A stretch of 8,583 nucleotides of DNA, taken from the NCBI GenBank assembly GCA_943323705.2, contig CALPIT020000103.1, positions 1 to 8,583 of the forward strand. The letters run 5' to 3'. Every line of letters begins with the position of its first letter. The first letter of the stretch is position 1. The position numbers were made by a program, and so were the translations under genes. The notes under the pieces were generated by a model that ran no database searches, was not told where the DNA came from, and saw only the letters and a list, made by a program, of their open reading frames with translations. Positions 1-6,187 of this stretch are shown piece after piece. The stretch is from Streptomyces griseus (lineage in GTDB: Bacteria > Bacteroidota > Bacteroidia > Chitinophagales > Chitinophagaceae).

Positions 1-347
1 ATATGACTATATGCCATAATCAGACAATTATCACCAACTTTGGTGGTCCATTTGTCTTTACTTCCTTTGTTTATGGTCACAAATTCTCTGAGAGTGGTAT
101 TATTACCAATTATAACAGTAGTATCTTCTCCTTCGTATTTCAAATCTTGAGGGATACCTGCGATAACGGCTCCAGGAAAAATTCGGCAATTTTCGCCAAT
201 TCTTGCGCCTTCCATAATGGTAACGTTGCTACCTATCCAGGTGCCGCTACCTATTTCAACATTTTGATGAATAACGCTAAAAGGATCAATTTTTACATTT
301 GTCCCCAGTTTGGCGTTCGGATGAATGTACGTTTGTGGGTGAATCAT
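1..347 (-). CDS. lpxA: LpxA, UDP-N-acetylglucosamine O-acyltransferase (partial, C-terminus outside window)
   Basis: LpxA moves an R-3-hydroxyacyl chain from acyl carrier protein to the 3-OH of UDP-GlcNAc in the cytoplasm, the first step of lipid A synthesis. Reading down from the ATG at 347-345 gives 115 residues beginning MIHPQTYIHPNAKLG, with left-handed beta-helix hexapeptide repeats such as VEIGSG, ARIGEN and CRIFPGAVI. The family signatures GIPQDLKYEGEDT (about residues 64-76) and TTLREFVTINKG (about 84-95) are present. The frame leaves the window just after LIMAYSH; this His aligns with E. coli His122, so the catalytic base (E. coli His125) and the C-terminal helical domain lie outside. 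The start is 20 bp after the lpxC-fabZ stop, which fits one operon. There is no Shine-Dalgarno, only an A-rich leader. Identification rests on the signatures and the lpx neighbours and is firm. Confidence 0.95.
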   Translation of the reverse strand, partial: MIHPQTYIHPNAKLGTNVKIDPFSVIHQNVEIGSGTWIGSNVTIMEGARIGENCRIFPGAVIAGIPQDLKYEGEDTTVIIGNNTTLREFVTINKGSKDKWTTKVGDNCLIMAYSH

Positions 348-367
348 GGTCTTTTTATTTTCAAAAC

Positions 368-1780
368 TTAATTATCGATTCTTTTTACCAACTGGGCTGT
401 AAATTCCCCTTCGGTACAAAGTTTGTTAGCAACATATACACTTCCTTTCATGACACAAATCCCTCTTCTAATAGGCTCAATCAACTCCATTTTCAATATC
501 ATCGTATCTCCCGGTACTACTTTCTGTTTAAACTTACAATTGTCTATTTTCAGAAAATAAGTGTCATAATTTCCTTCAGGCATGGTGTTAATACAAAGAA
601 TACCTCCCGTTTGTGCCAAAGCTTCAATTTGTAACACCCCAGGCATTACCGGATTTCCCGGAAAATGCCCCTGAAAAAAGAATTCGTTGAAAGTTACATT
701 TTTAATTCCTATAATGCAAGTGTCACTGAGCTCAATAATTTTATCTACGAGTAAAAAAGGATATCTGTGAGGTAAAGTTTTCTCAATTTGTTGAAAATTA
801 TATACAGGAAGCTGTGTTGGATCATAAACAGGAATGCCTTTCGTATGTTTATTCTTCTTTATGTATTGTTTGATCTTCTTGGCAAATTCCACATTGCTAC
901 TATGACCCGGACGGTTAGCAATGATATGAGATTTTATTGGATAGCCAATTAAAGCCAAGTCACCGACAATATCTAATAGTTTATGCCTAGCAGGCTCATT
1001 TGGAAAGTGTAATTCTAGGTTATTCAAATAGCCTTCAGATTTAACTTCCACAGTTTCTCTGCCAAATGCCTTTGCCAAACGGTCCATGGCAGGTTTGTCG
1101 ATGGGTTTATCTACTACAACTATTGCGTTATTGATATCGCCACCTTTAACCAAATTATTGTCTAACAGCATTTCCAACTCATGAAGGAAGCAAAAAGTTC
1201 TGCAGGGCGCGATTTCCTTTTTGAAATCAGACATCTTTTTCAATGTCGCATATTGCGTGCCTAATACTGGACTATTAAAATCAATTAAAGTAGTGATTTC
1301 ATATCCTGTAGCAGGAAGTGCAGTCATTTCTACATTCTTCACCTCATCATAATAACTAATATTGGTGTCAATGGTATACCAAACTTTTGCAGCATCTTGT
1401 TCGATAACTCCAACATTTTCAATTAGTTCCATAAATGGACTACTACTACCATCGATGATTGGAATTTCGGGTCCATTAATTTCTATCAAGCAATTGTCGA
1501 CGCCCATACCCACCAAAGCTGCCAAAATATGTTCAACAGTGCTCACTTTTACAGGACCTTGCTCTAAGGTTGTACCTCTTGAAGTATCTGTAACTAAGTC
1601 ACAATCTGCCTTAATTGGAGGTGTATCTGGCAAGTCAACTCGTTGAAACTGAAAGCCGTAACCCGGATTAGCAGGTCTCAACGTCATATCTACATTTATA
1701 CCGGTATGAAGACCTGTTCCTGAAATATTTACCGATTCAGCAAGTGTATGTTGTTTATCGGGATTAAAATTCTGATCCAT
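368..1780 (-). CDS. lpxC/fabZ: LpxC-FabZ fusion: UDP-3-O-acyl-GlcNAc deacetylase / 3-hydroxyacyl-ACP dehydratase
   Basis: This 470-residue protein joins two enzymes. Residues 1 to about 310 are LpxC, the zinc deacetylase that commits UDP-3-O-acyl-GlcNAc to lipid A. Visible LpxC marks are GTGLHTG (21-27), STVEHILAAL (80-89; Glu83 general base and His84 zinc ligand by homology), RHKLLDIVGD (265-274; His266 and Asp270 zinc ligands, Asp274) and RPGHSSN with His293 as the likely general acid. Residues from about 325 to 470 are FabZ, which dehydrates 3-hydroxyacyl-ACP in fatty acid elongation: LPHRYPFLLVD (336-346), then GHFPGNPVMPGVLQIEALAQ with catalytic His372 and Glu386. Both active sites look intact. 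The fusion is the normal arrangement in Bacteroidetes and places the two consumers of hydroxymyristoyl-type ACP in one chain. The gene sits 74 bp after lpxD, with a possible promoter of its own, and 20 bp before lpxA. Confidence 0.97.
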   Translation of the reverse strand: MDQNFNPDKQHTLAESVNISGTGLHTGINVDMTLRPANPGYGFQFQRVDLPDTPPIKADCDLVTDTSRGTTLEQGPVKVSTVEHILAALVGMGVDNCLIEINGPEIPIIDGSSSPFMELIENVGVIEQDAAKVWYTIDTNISYYDEVKNVEMTALPATGYEITTLIDFNSPVLGTQYATLKKMSDFKKEIAPCRTFCFLHELEMLLDNNLVKGGDINNAIVVVDKPIDKPAMDRLAKAFGRETVEVKSEGYLNNLELHFPNEPARHKLLDIVGDLALIGYPIKSHIIANRPGHSSNVEFAKKIKQYIKKNKHTKGIPVYDPTQLPVYNFQQIEKTLPHRYPFLLVDKIIELSDTCIIGIKNVTFNEFFFQGHFPGNPVMPGVLQIEALAQTGGILCINTMPEGNYDTYFLKIDNCKFKQKVVPGDTMILKMELIEPIRRGICVMKGSVYVANKLCTEGEFTAQLVKRIDN

Positions 1781-1797
1781 GCTTTTTTGAATTTCGG

Positions 1798-1805
1798 CAA
1801 ATATA
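1798..1805 (-). promoter_or_regulatory. Possible internal promoter -7 box for lpxC-fabZ
   Basis: Read on the minus strand this is TATATTTG, an exact match to the Bacteroidetes -7 consensus TAnnTTTG. It lies 17 bp before the lpxC-fabZ ATG, so a transcript would have a leader of roughly 10 nt. The 74-bp gap here is longer than the 20-bp gaps elsewhere in the operon, which fits an independent promoter. I do not see a convincing -33 TTTG at the usual spacing, and an 8-mer with four or more A/T positions matches easily by chance in AT-rich DNA. Confidence 0.35.
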
Positions 1806-1854
1806 TTCTAAAAATATCAGCCATGAGCTATGTAAAGGGAGCGGAATAAGCAGA

Positions 1855-2898
1855 TTATTGATTATTCGACAATCTTTTCACTAAATCTTCCAGCTCTTTA
1901 ACTCTTTTTTCAAGTTGAGGAAGGTTTTTTTGATGAGCTTTATTTTTCATCGAAATGGTAAAATCGATTGCGGGATTACCATCTAAAACAGTATTTGGCA
2001 TTTTTACAGTTTTCGTGATGCCGCTTTTGCCAGTAATTTTTGTGCCATCGGCTACTGAAATATGACCAGCCAATCCAGCCTGACCGCCTATCATTACATT
2101 TTTTCCAATTTTGGTGCTGCCGCTGATACCTGCAAAAGCGGCAATTACAGTATTGCTACCAACTTCTACATTGTGAGCAATTTGCACAAGATTGTCTATT
2201 TTAACCCCTTTTCGAATGATGGTGCTGCCCATTGTAGCTCTGTCAATTGTAGAATTGGCGCCTATTTCTACATGATCTTCAATCACCACATTACCAATCT
2301 GAGGGACTTTTTTAAGCGTTCCATCGGGCATTGGCGCAAAACCAAAGCCATCGCTGCCGATTACTGCACCAGCATGTATGATTACGTTGGAACCAATCAC
2401 ACATTCGTGATAAATTTTTACACCAGCATTTATAATGGTATTTTGACCAACGGTAACATTATTTCCTAAATAAGCTCCTGAATGGATTTTTGTTCCATCT
2501 CCAACCACCACATTTTCATTCAAACATGCAAATGCTCCTATGAAGACATTGTTTCCGGTTTTAGCAGATGCATGTATAAATACTGGTTCCTGAACACCGG
2601 TAACCATACTTGATTTCATTTGTTGATAGGCATCTAACAATCCGGCAAATGCAGCATAAGCGTCAGGTACGCGAATAAGTGTGGAATTCACCGGCTTTTT
2701 AAGCTCCAGTGTTTCATTGATAATGATAATGGTTGCAGATGTAGTGTATAGATATTCTTCGTATTTGGGGTTGGCCAAAAAAGCCAACTGACCTTCCTTT
2801 GCTTCTTCTATTTTTCCAAAAGAAACTACAATAGATTCTTGATTGCCTTCAATTTTTCCGTTAATAACCTGAGCTATCTGAGCTGCGCTGAATGTCAT
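1855..2898 (-). CDS. lpxD: LpxD, UDP-3-O-(R-3-hydroxyacyl)glucosamine N-acyltransferase
   Basis: LpxD adds the second R-3-hydroxyacyl chain, on the 2-amino group, after LpxC has acted. The 347 residues match the usual length. Residues 1 to about 100 form the N-terminal uridine-binding domain, with the typical GQLAFLANPKY stretch at 36-46. Residues about 105-310 are hexapeptide repeats of a left-handed beta helix, including GSDGFGFAP (181-189) and NSTIDRATMGST (215-226). The motif NLVQIAHNV (236-244) carries the expected catalytic base His242. The last 25 residues are charged and leucine-spaced (LEKRVKELEDLVKRL), consistent with the short C-terminal helix of trimeric LpxD. The start ATG at 2898-2896 is 20 bp after the HD-domain gene, so the two are probably co-transcribed. 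No Shine-Dalgarno is visible. Confidence 0.96.
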   Translation of the reverse strand: MTFSAAQIAQVINGKIEGNQESIVVSFGKIEEAKEGQLAFLANPKYEEYLYTTSATIIIINETLELKKPVNSTLIRVPDAYAAFAGLLDAYQQMKSSMVTGVQEPVFIHASAKTGNNVFIGAFACLNENVVVGDGTKIHSGAYLGNNVTVGQNTIINAGVKIYHECVIGSNVIIHAGAVIGSDGFGFAPMPDGTLKKVPQIGNVVIEDHVEIGANSTIDRATMGSTIIRKGVKIDNLVQIAHNVEVGSNTVIAAFAGISGSTKIGKNVMIGGQAGLAGHISVADGTKITGKSGITKTVKMPNTVLDGNPAIDFTISMKNKAHQKNLPQLEKRVKELEDLVKRLSNNQ

Positions 2899-2918
2899 TT
2901 TTAAATCGATTTCCTATT

Positions 2919-4100
2919 TTATGCTGGATGGCAAATGTAATATTTCTTGACTTTTCCTCTAAGATTTTCGGTAATCAGGGCATTGTCAACTTCGGTGATA
3001 TCTTTCACAATTCCATCTTTGAATAGAATCTTAATCGTTTCATTTTCAAAGTTATAGGTACTGCTTGAGGCTTCTCCGGTGTATACCAGCCATTGCACTT
3101 CTTCTTCAGACAAATTATAATGTCTTTTCGTTGCTTCAGTTTTTTCTTTAATGATTTTTTCTGAGATCGGCTCTGATTGATATCTAACTTTTAATAGGTG
3201 CCTGTCGATGATTCCTTTACATAAAGTAGCTAAAACGACGTCCTCATGAGTACACCATTGTTTTATGGCCATCATTACATCAAAATCGTCAATACTGCAG
3301 AATTGCTCCAATGTTACATTTTCAATTGGCGAGTTGATAAAGCTATTTAATGGTTCATTGCAAACCGCTCCAATGTATTTGGCTCTTTTGATAATTCTTT
3401 GAAGCATTTGTTCTGCGCTTAATACTGTTTTGTGAAGGTAAACTTGCCAGTACATCAACCTTCTTGCCACTAGGAACTTCTCTATGGAATAAATACCTTT
3501 TTCTTCCACCATCAACTCTCCATTGTGAACGGTGAGCATTTTAATGATTCTGTCATACGCAATTACACCTTCATTTACTCCGGTAAAAAAACTGTCGCGG
3601 GTGAGATAATCCATTCTGTCTACATCCAATTGCCCGCTGATCAATTGATGTAAAAACTTTTTCGGGTATACATTGGTGAAAATATCAATGGCCATTTGCA
3701 ATTTGCCTTCAAACTCCTTATTCAATTCTTTAATCAACATGAGCGACAACTCTTCGTGATGCAAGTGTTCTGCCAGCACGTGTTCAAGCGCATGGGAAAA
3801 AGGTCCATGCCCAATATCATGAAGCAAAATGGCGATTTTGGCTGCTTGTTGTTCCTCCGGAGTGATGTCTACGCCTTTAAGAAGGAGCTCATGCAAAGCA
3901 GATCTCATCAAATGATATGCGCCTAGTGAGTGATGTAATCTAGTATGAACAGCACCTGGGTAAACCAAATGCGCCATCGCCATTTGATGAATGCGACGAA
4001 GTCTCTGATAATATGGATGTGCGATGATTTTATGAATCAGCTCATCATCAATAGTGATAAAGCCATAAACCGGGTCGTTAATTATTTTGTGAAATCTCAT
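2919..4100 (-). CDS. HD-domain phosphohydrolase (COG1078/SAMHD1-like)
   Basis: A 393-residue metal-dependent HD phosphohydrolase, counted from the ATG at 4100-4098. The frame can be extended one codon upstream to a TTG at 4103-4101; ATG is preferred because it is the stronger start. The N-terminal half shows the SAMHD1/dGTPase-type signature: TRLHHSLGAYH with His57, ILLHDIGHGPFSHALEH with the His94-Asp95 pair, and SGQLDVDRMDYLTRDS with Asp159/Asp161 as the last metal ligand. These four positions form a complete predicted metal site. The C-terminal third (about 250-393) has no motif I recognise. Relatives hydrolyse (d)NTPs or related phosphate esters, but the substrate of this COG1078 branch cannot be read from sequence. 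It is the first gene of the lipid A operon, 20 bp before lpxD, a position I recall in other Bacteroidetes, so a role tied to the envelope or to nucleotide signalling is possible but unproven. Confidence 0.9.
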   Translation of the reverse strand: MRFHKIINDPVYGFITIDDELIHKIIAHPYYQRLRRIHQMAMAHLVYPGAVHTRLHHSLGAYHLMRSALHELLLKGVDITPEEQQAAKIAILLHDIGHGPFSHALEHVLAEHLHHEELSLMLIKELNKEFEGKLQMAIDIFTNVYPKKFLHQLISGQLDVDRMDYLTRDSFFTGVNEGVIAYDRIIKMLTVHNGELMVEEKGIYSIEKFLVARRLMYWQVYLHKTVLSAEQMLQRIIKRAKYIGAVCNEPLNSFINSPIENVTLEQFCSIDDFDVMMAIKQWCTHEDVVLATLCKGIIDRHLLKVRYQSEPISEKIIKEKTEATKRHYNLSEEEVQWLVYTGEASSSTYNFENETIKILFKDGIVKDITEVDNALITENLRGKVKKYYICHPA

Positions 4101-4149
4101 CAATGCTGTTTAAATGGAAATTATCTGTTAAATCAATTCTTTTGTTTGG

Positions 4150-4157
4150 CAAAGCTA
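4150..4157 (-). promoter_or_regulatory. Candidate -7 box for the HD-lpxD-lpxC/fabZ-lpxA operon
   Basis: The minus strand reads TAGCTTTG, an exact match to the Bacteroidetes TAnnTTTG element, 49 bp before the ATG of the HD gene. A start of transcription a few bases downstream would give a leader of about 40-45 nt. No clean -33 TTTG is seen at 17-23 bp further upstream; only a weak ATGT lies near. The position is right for the main promoter of the operon, but this is motif matching only. Confidence 0.4.
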
Positions 4158-4178
4158 CAAAGCATTAATTTAAAAAAT

Positions 4179-4186
4179 TACATTTG
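4179..4186 (+). promoter_or_regulatory. Candidate -7 box facing porX
   Basis: TACATTTG matches TAnnTTTG exactly on the plus strand, 162 bp before the porX ATG. If used, it would put the large hairpin at 4219-4296 into the 5' untranslated leader of porX. No good -33 box is seen at the standard spacing. No other exact TAnnTTTG occurs on the plus strand between here and the porX start. Confidence 0.3.
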
Positions 4187-4218
4187 TAGGCGTTGAAACA
4201 ATGTTTAAAAGGTTTGAT

Positions 4219-4296
4219 GTTCAATAGGTTCAAAATGTTTTTTCAAAAGTTGATGCTCAACCTTTTGAACATCTTGAACTTTTGAACCTATTGAAC
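4219..4296. repeat. Large imperfect hairpin made of TTGAAC-type short repeats
   Basis: The outer arms 4219-4235 and 4280-4296 are a perfect 17-bp inverted repeat (GTTCAATAGGTTCAAAA and its complement). Inside, 4242-4253 pairs with 4257-4269 with a single bulged base and a TGC loop, so the whole element can fold as one long stem with an internal loop. The right side contains TTGAAC four times, beginning at 4265, 4274, 4282 and 4291, spaced 9, 8 and 9 bp. The left side has GTTCAA at 4219 and 4228. It lies between two divergent genes, where no terminator is needed, and no T-run follows it on the plus strand. It may be a dispersed palindromic repeat or a structured leader of porX. Confidence 0.8.
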
Positions 4297-4348
4297 AAAA
4301 AAACTCAAAAGATCAAGTCCCTCATATAATCATTCTAAAAATCAGTTT

Positions 4349-5905
4349 ATGACCAAACCAAAAATCCTCTGGGTTGACGACGAAATAGAAAGTCTGAATT
4401 CTCAAATCATGTTTCTTGAAAATAAAGGATATGAGGTGGTTACAAAAACCAATGGCTTTGATGCTTTGGAATTTGTAAAAGATAATTTTATTGATGTGGT
4501 TTTGTTGGATGAATCGATGCCGGGCATTACTGGTTTACAAACCTTACAACAAATTAAAGAAATCAACAACAATTTGCCTGTAGTGCTCATTACAAAAAAT
4601 GAAGCTGAAAACCTGATGGATGAAGCTATCGGCAGTCAGATTAGCGATTATTTGATCAAGCCGGTAAACCCCAATCAGGTTTGGCTAAGTTTAAAAAAAT
4701 TGATAGACAATAAAAGACTGGTGGCTGAAAAAACAACTTCTGCCTATCAACAGGAATTCAGTAGTTTGTTTATGGCTTTAAGTGGCAATCCTGATTACCA
4801 TCAATGGATGGAAATATACAAAAAGCTCGTGTACTGGGAATTGGAAATTCAGAAAAGCGACAGTCCCGAAATGCAAGAGGTTTTTCAAACACAAAAGCAA
4901 GAAGCCAATACAGAATTCTTCAAATTTATTTCAAAAAATTATGCTTCTTGGGTGTCGCCTAAAAGCACTGATGGTCCAATTATGAGCCACAATCTTTTGA
5001 AATTTAAAGTGCTGCCGCATCTACAAAAAGGAACGCCTTTGTTTTTTGTATTGATTGATAATTTAAGGTTTGACCAGTGGAAAACCATTCAACCCATATT
5101 TGCAGAAACCTTCAGAATACATGAAGAAGAGACTTTTTATTCTATTTTACCTACGGCCACTCAATATTCTCGTAATGCGGTTTTTGCTGGTATGTTGCCA
5201 ATAGATATAGAAAAACAATTTTCTGCTCAATGGAAAAATGATGACGACGAAGGCGGAAAAAATCTTCACGAAGAAGAGTTTTTAAGAGCACAGCTCAAAC
5301 GCTTGGGAAAAGGCGATATCAAATTCTCGTATACAAAAATCACCAACAATTTCGATGGACAAAAAATGGTTGATAACATGCACAACCTGTTGCAAAACGA
5401 CCTCAATGTAATTGTCTACAATTTTGTAGATATGTTGAGTCATGCCAGAACAGAAATGGAGGTATTGAAAGAATTAGCTGGTGATGAAATTAGTTACAGA
5501 AGCTTAACGGCAAGCTGGTTTGAACATAGTCCTTTACACCAAGGGCTTAAAAAAATAGCAGAAAAAAACATCAATCTCATCGTGGCTACCGACCATGGAA
5601 GTACGAGAGTAAAAACAGCAGCGAAAGTTATCGGCGACAAACAAACAACAGCCAATCTTCGTTACAAACACGGAAGGAATCTCAATTACGAAGCCAAAGA
5701 TGTACTGGCTTTCCGTGATCCTAAAGAAGCAGGCTTGCCCGTACCTAATGTAAATTCATCTTATATTTTTGCGAAAGGCGATTTGTTTTTGTGCTATCCC
5801 AACAACTACAATCATTTCGTGAATTATTATAAAAATACTTTTCAGCACGGCGGTATCAGTTTGGAGGAAATGATTATTCCGGTGATTAGAATGTCTTCGA
5901 AGTAG
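4349..5905 (+). CDS. porX: PorX-type response regulator: CheY receiver plus PglZ/alkaline-phosphatase-superfamily domain
   Basis: PorX is the response regulator of the PorXY pair that controls type IX secretion in Bacteroidetes. In studied species it acts with the kinase PorY and the sigma factor SigP, and its phosphatase-like domain has been reported to cleave oligonucleotides. This copy has 518 residues. Residues 1 to about 122 are a receiver with acidic pair Asp10/Asp11, phospho-acceptor Asp54 (LLDESMPG), Thr82 and Lys104-Pro105, all intact. A helical linker follows to about 205. From about 230 to the end is the PglZ domain, with likely metal-site residues Asp237 (LIDNLRFDQW), Thr271 (LPTATQYSR), Asp361 and His365 (NFVDMLSHART), Asp415-His416 (ATDHGS) and His500 (QHGGISLEEM). 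No DNA-binding domain is present, as usual for PorX. It is transcribed away from the lipid A operon and appears to be a single-gene unit, followed by an inverted repeat. Confidence 0.93.
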   Translation: MTKPKILWVDDEIESLNSQIMFLENKGYEVVTKTNGFDALEFVKDNFIDVVLLDESMPGITGLQTLQQIKEINNNLPVVLITKNEAENLMDEAIGSQISDYLIKPVNPNQVWLSLKKLIDNKRLVAEKTTSAYQQEFSSLFMALSGNPDYHQWMEIYKKLVYWELEIQKSDSPEMQEVFQTQKQEANTEFFKFISKNYASWVSPKSTDGPIMSHNLLKFKVLPHLQKGTPLFFVLIDNLRFDQWKTIQPIFAETFRIHEEETFYSILPTATQYSRNAVFAGMLPIDIEKQFSAQWKNDDDEGGKNLHEEEFLRAQLKRLGKGDIKFSYTKITNNFDGQKMVDNMHNLLQNDLNVIVYNFVDMLSHARTEMEVLKELAGDEISYRSLTASWFEHSPLHQGLKKIAEKNINLIVATDHGSTRVKTAAKVIGDKQTTANLRYKHGRNLNYEAKDVLAFRDPKEAGLPVPNVNSSYIFAKGDLFLCYPNNYNHFVNYYKNTFQHGGISLEEMIIPVIRMSSK

Positions 5906-5908
5906 TTA

Positions 5909-6013
5909 TTTTGCCACTAAGGCACTAAGACACCAATAACCACAAAAAATAGTTTATTAATTGATATAATAAATCTTCGGGATGATTTGTGCCTTTTTGC
6001 CTTTGTGGCAAAA
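5909..6013. repeat. Inverted repeat with octamer phasing downstream of porX
   Basis: The 28-bp arm 5909-5936 pairs with 5986-6013 at 23 of 28 positions, beginning with a run of nine identical bases (TTTTGCCAC). Each arm is three tandem octamers of consensus GGCACNAA: at 5913-5920, 5921-5928 and 5929-5936 on the plus strand, and at 6002-6009, 5994-6001 and 5986-5993 on the minus strand. The stem starts 4 bp after the porX stop, so it could end or stabilise the porX transcript, but the loop is about 49 nt and the run after the right arm is A rather than T. GGCACNAAG-type repeats are, from memory, common between genes in Bacteroidetes. Confidence 0.75.
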
Positions 6014-6091
6014 AATATCCGAGTAAATCTTCGTGAAACTTTGTGCCTGTGTGCCTTCGTGGCAAAAAAACATTCGTGCCTTCGTGGTTAA
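5971..6091. repeat. Direct repeat of the octamer element, 54-bp offset, plus a partial third copy
   Basis: The block from 5971 (AAATCTTCGG, then the repeat at 5986-6013) recurs 54 bp on from 6025 (AAATCTTCGT, then 6040-6067). The second copy, read on the minus strand, is again three octamers of GGCACNAA type (6056-6063, 6048-6055, 6040-6047). A shortened copy follows at 6073-6088 with two octamers. The second copy also matches the left arm 5909-5936 at 23 of 28 positions, so two alternative stems could form. The rest of the 282-bp gap (6092-6187) is AT-rich, with only a 5-bp dyad at 6114-6127. Confidence 0.75.
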
Positions 6092-6187
6092 ACCTTAATT
6101 GCGTAATTAGTTATCAACGCTTGTTGAAAAATTAATTACCAGTTGTCAGTTTATTTTATCAAGTTGCATTGACTAAATTTTTCAAAA

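Noticed and set aside
3..371. 122-codon plus-strand frame at the left edge, and another at 299-634
   Set aside because: Both are antisense to lpxA and the FabZ end of the fusion, whose minus-strand translations carry family signatures.
1362..1646. 94-codon plus-strand frame inside lpxC
   Set aside because: Antisense to the zinc-site region of LpxC; no start context or family likeness.
2062..2469. 135-codon open frame on the plus strand inside lpxD
   Set aside because: It lies opposite the hexapeptide repeats of lpxD, whose regular codon pattern keeps antisense frames open. Its translation resembles no protein and the sense frame is a clear enzyme.
3696..4196. Plus-strand frames of 76 and 83 codons over the HD gene and its leader
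   Set aside because: They are mostly antisense to conserved HD motifs and show no sign of being real genes.
4325..4330. TATAAT just before porX
   Set aside because: It looks like an E. coli -10 box, but Bacteroidetes primary sigma factor uses TAnnTTTG, and the site has no partner -35 element. AT-rich DNA gives such matches by chance.
4402..4590. 62-codon minus-strand frame within porX
   Set aside because: Antisense to the receiver domain, which is unambiguous on the plus strand.
5909..6091. CRISPR array
   Set aside because: Copies are in opposite orientations, diverged, unevenly spaced and without unique spacers of constant length; no cas gene is nearby.
6174..6181. TAAATTTT as a promoter box for the 89-aa gene
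   Set aside because: It is one base off the consensus and so close to the ATG that the transcript would be leaderless; no -33 element at the proper distance.
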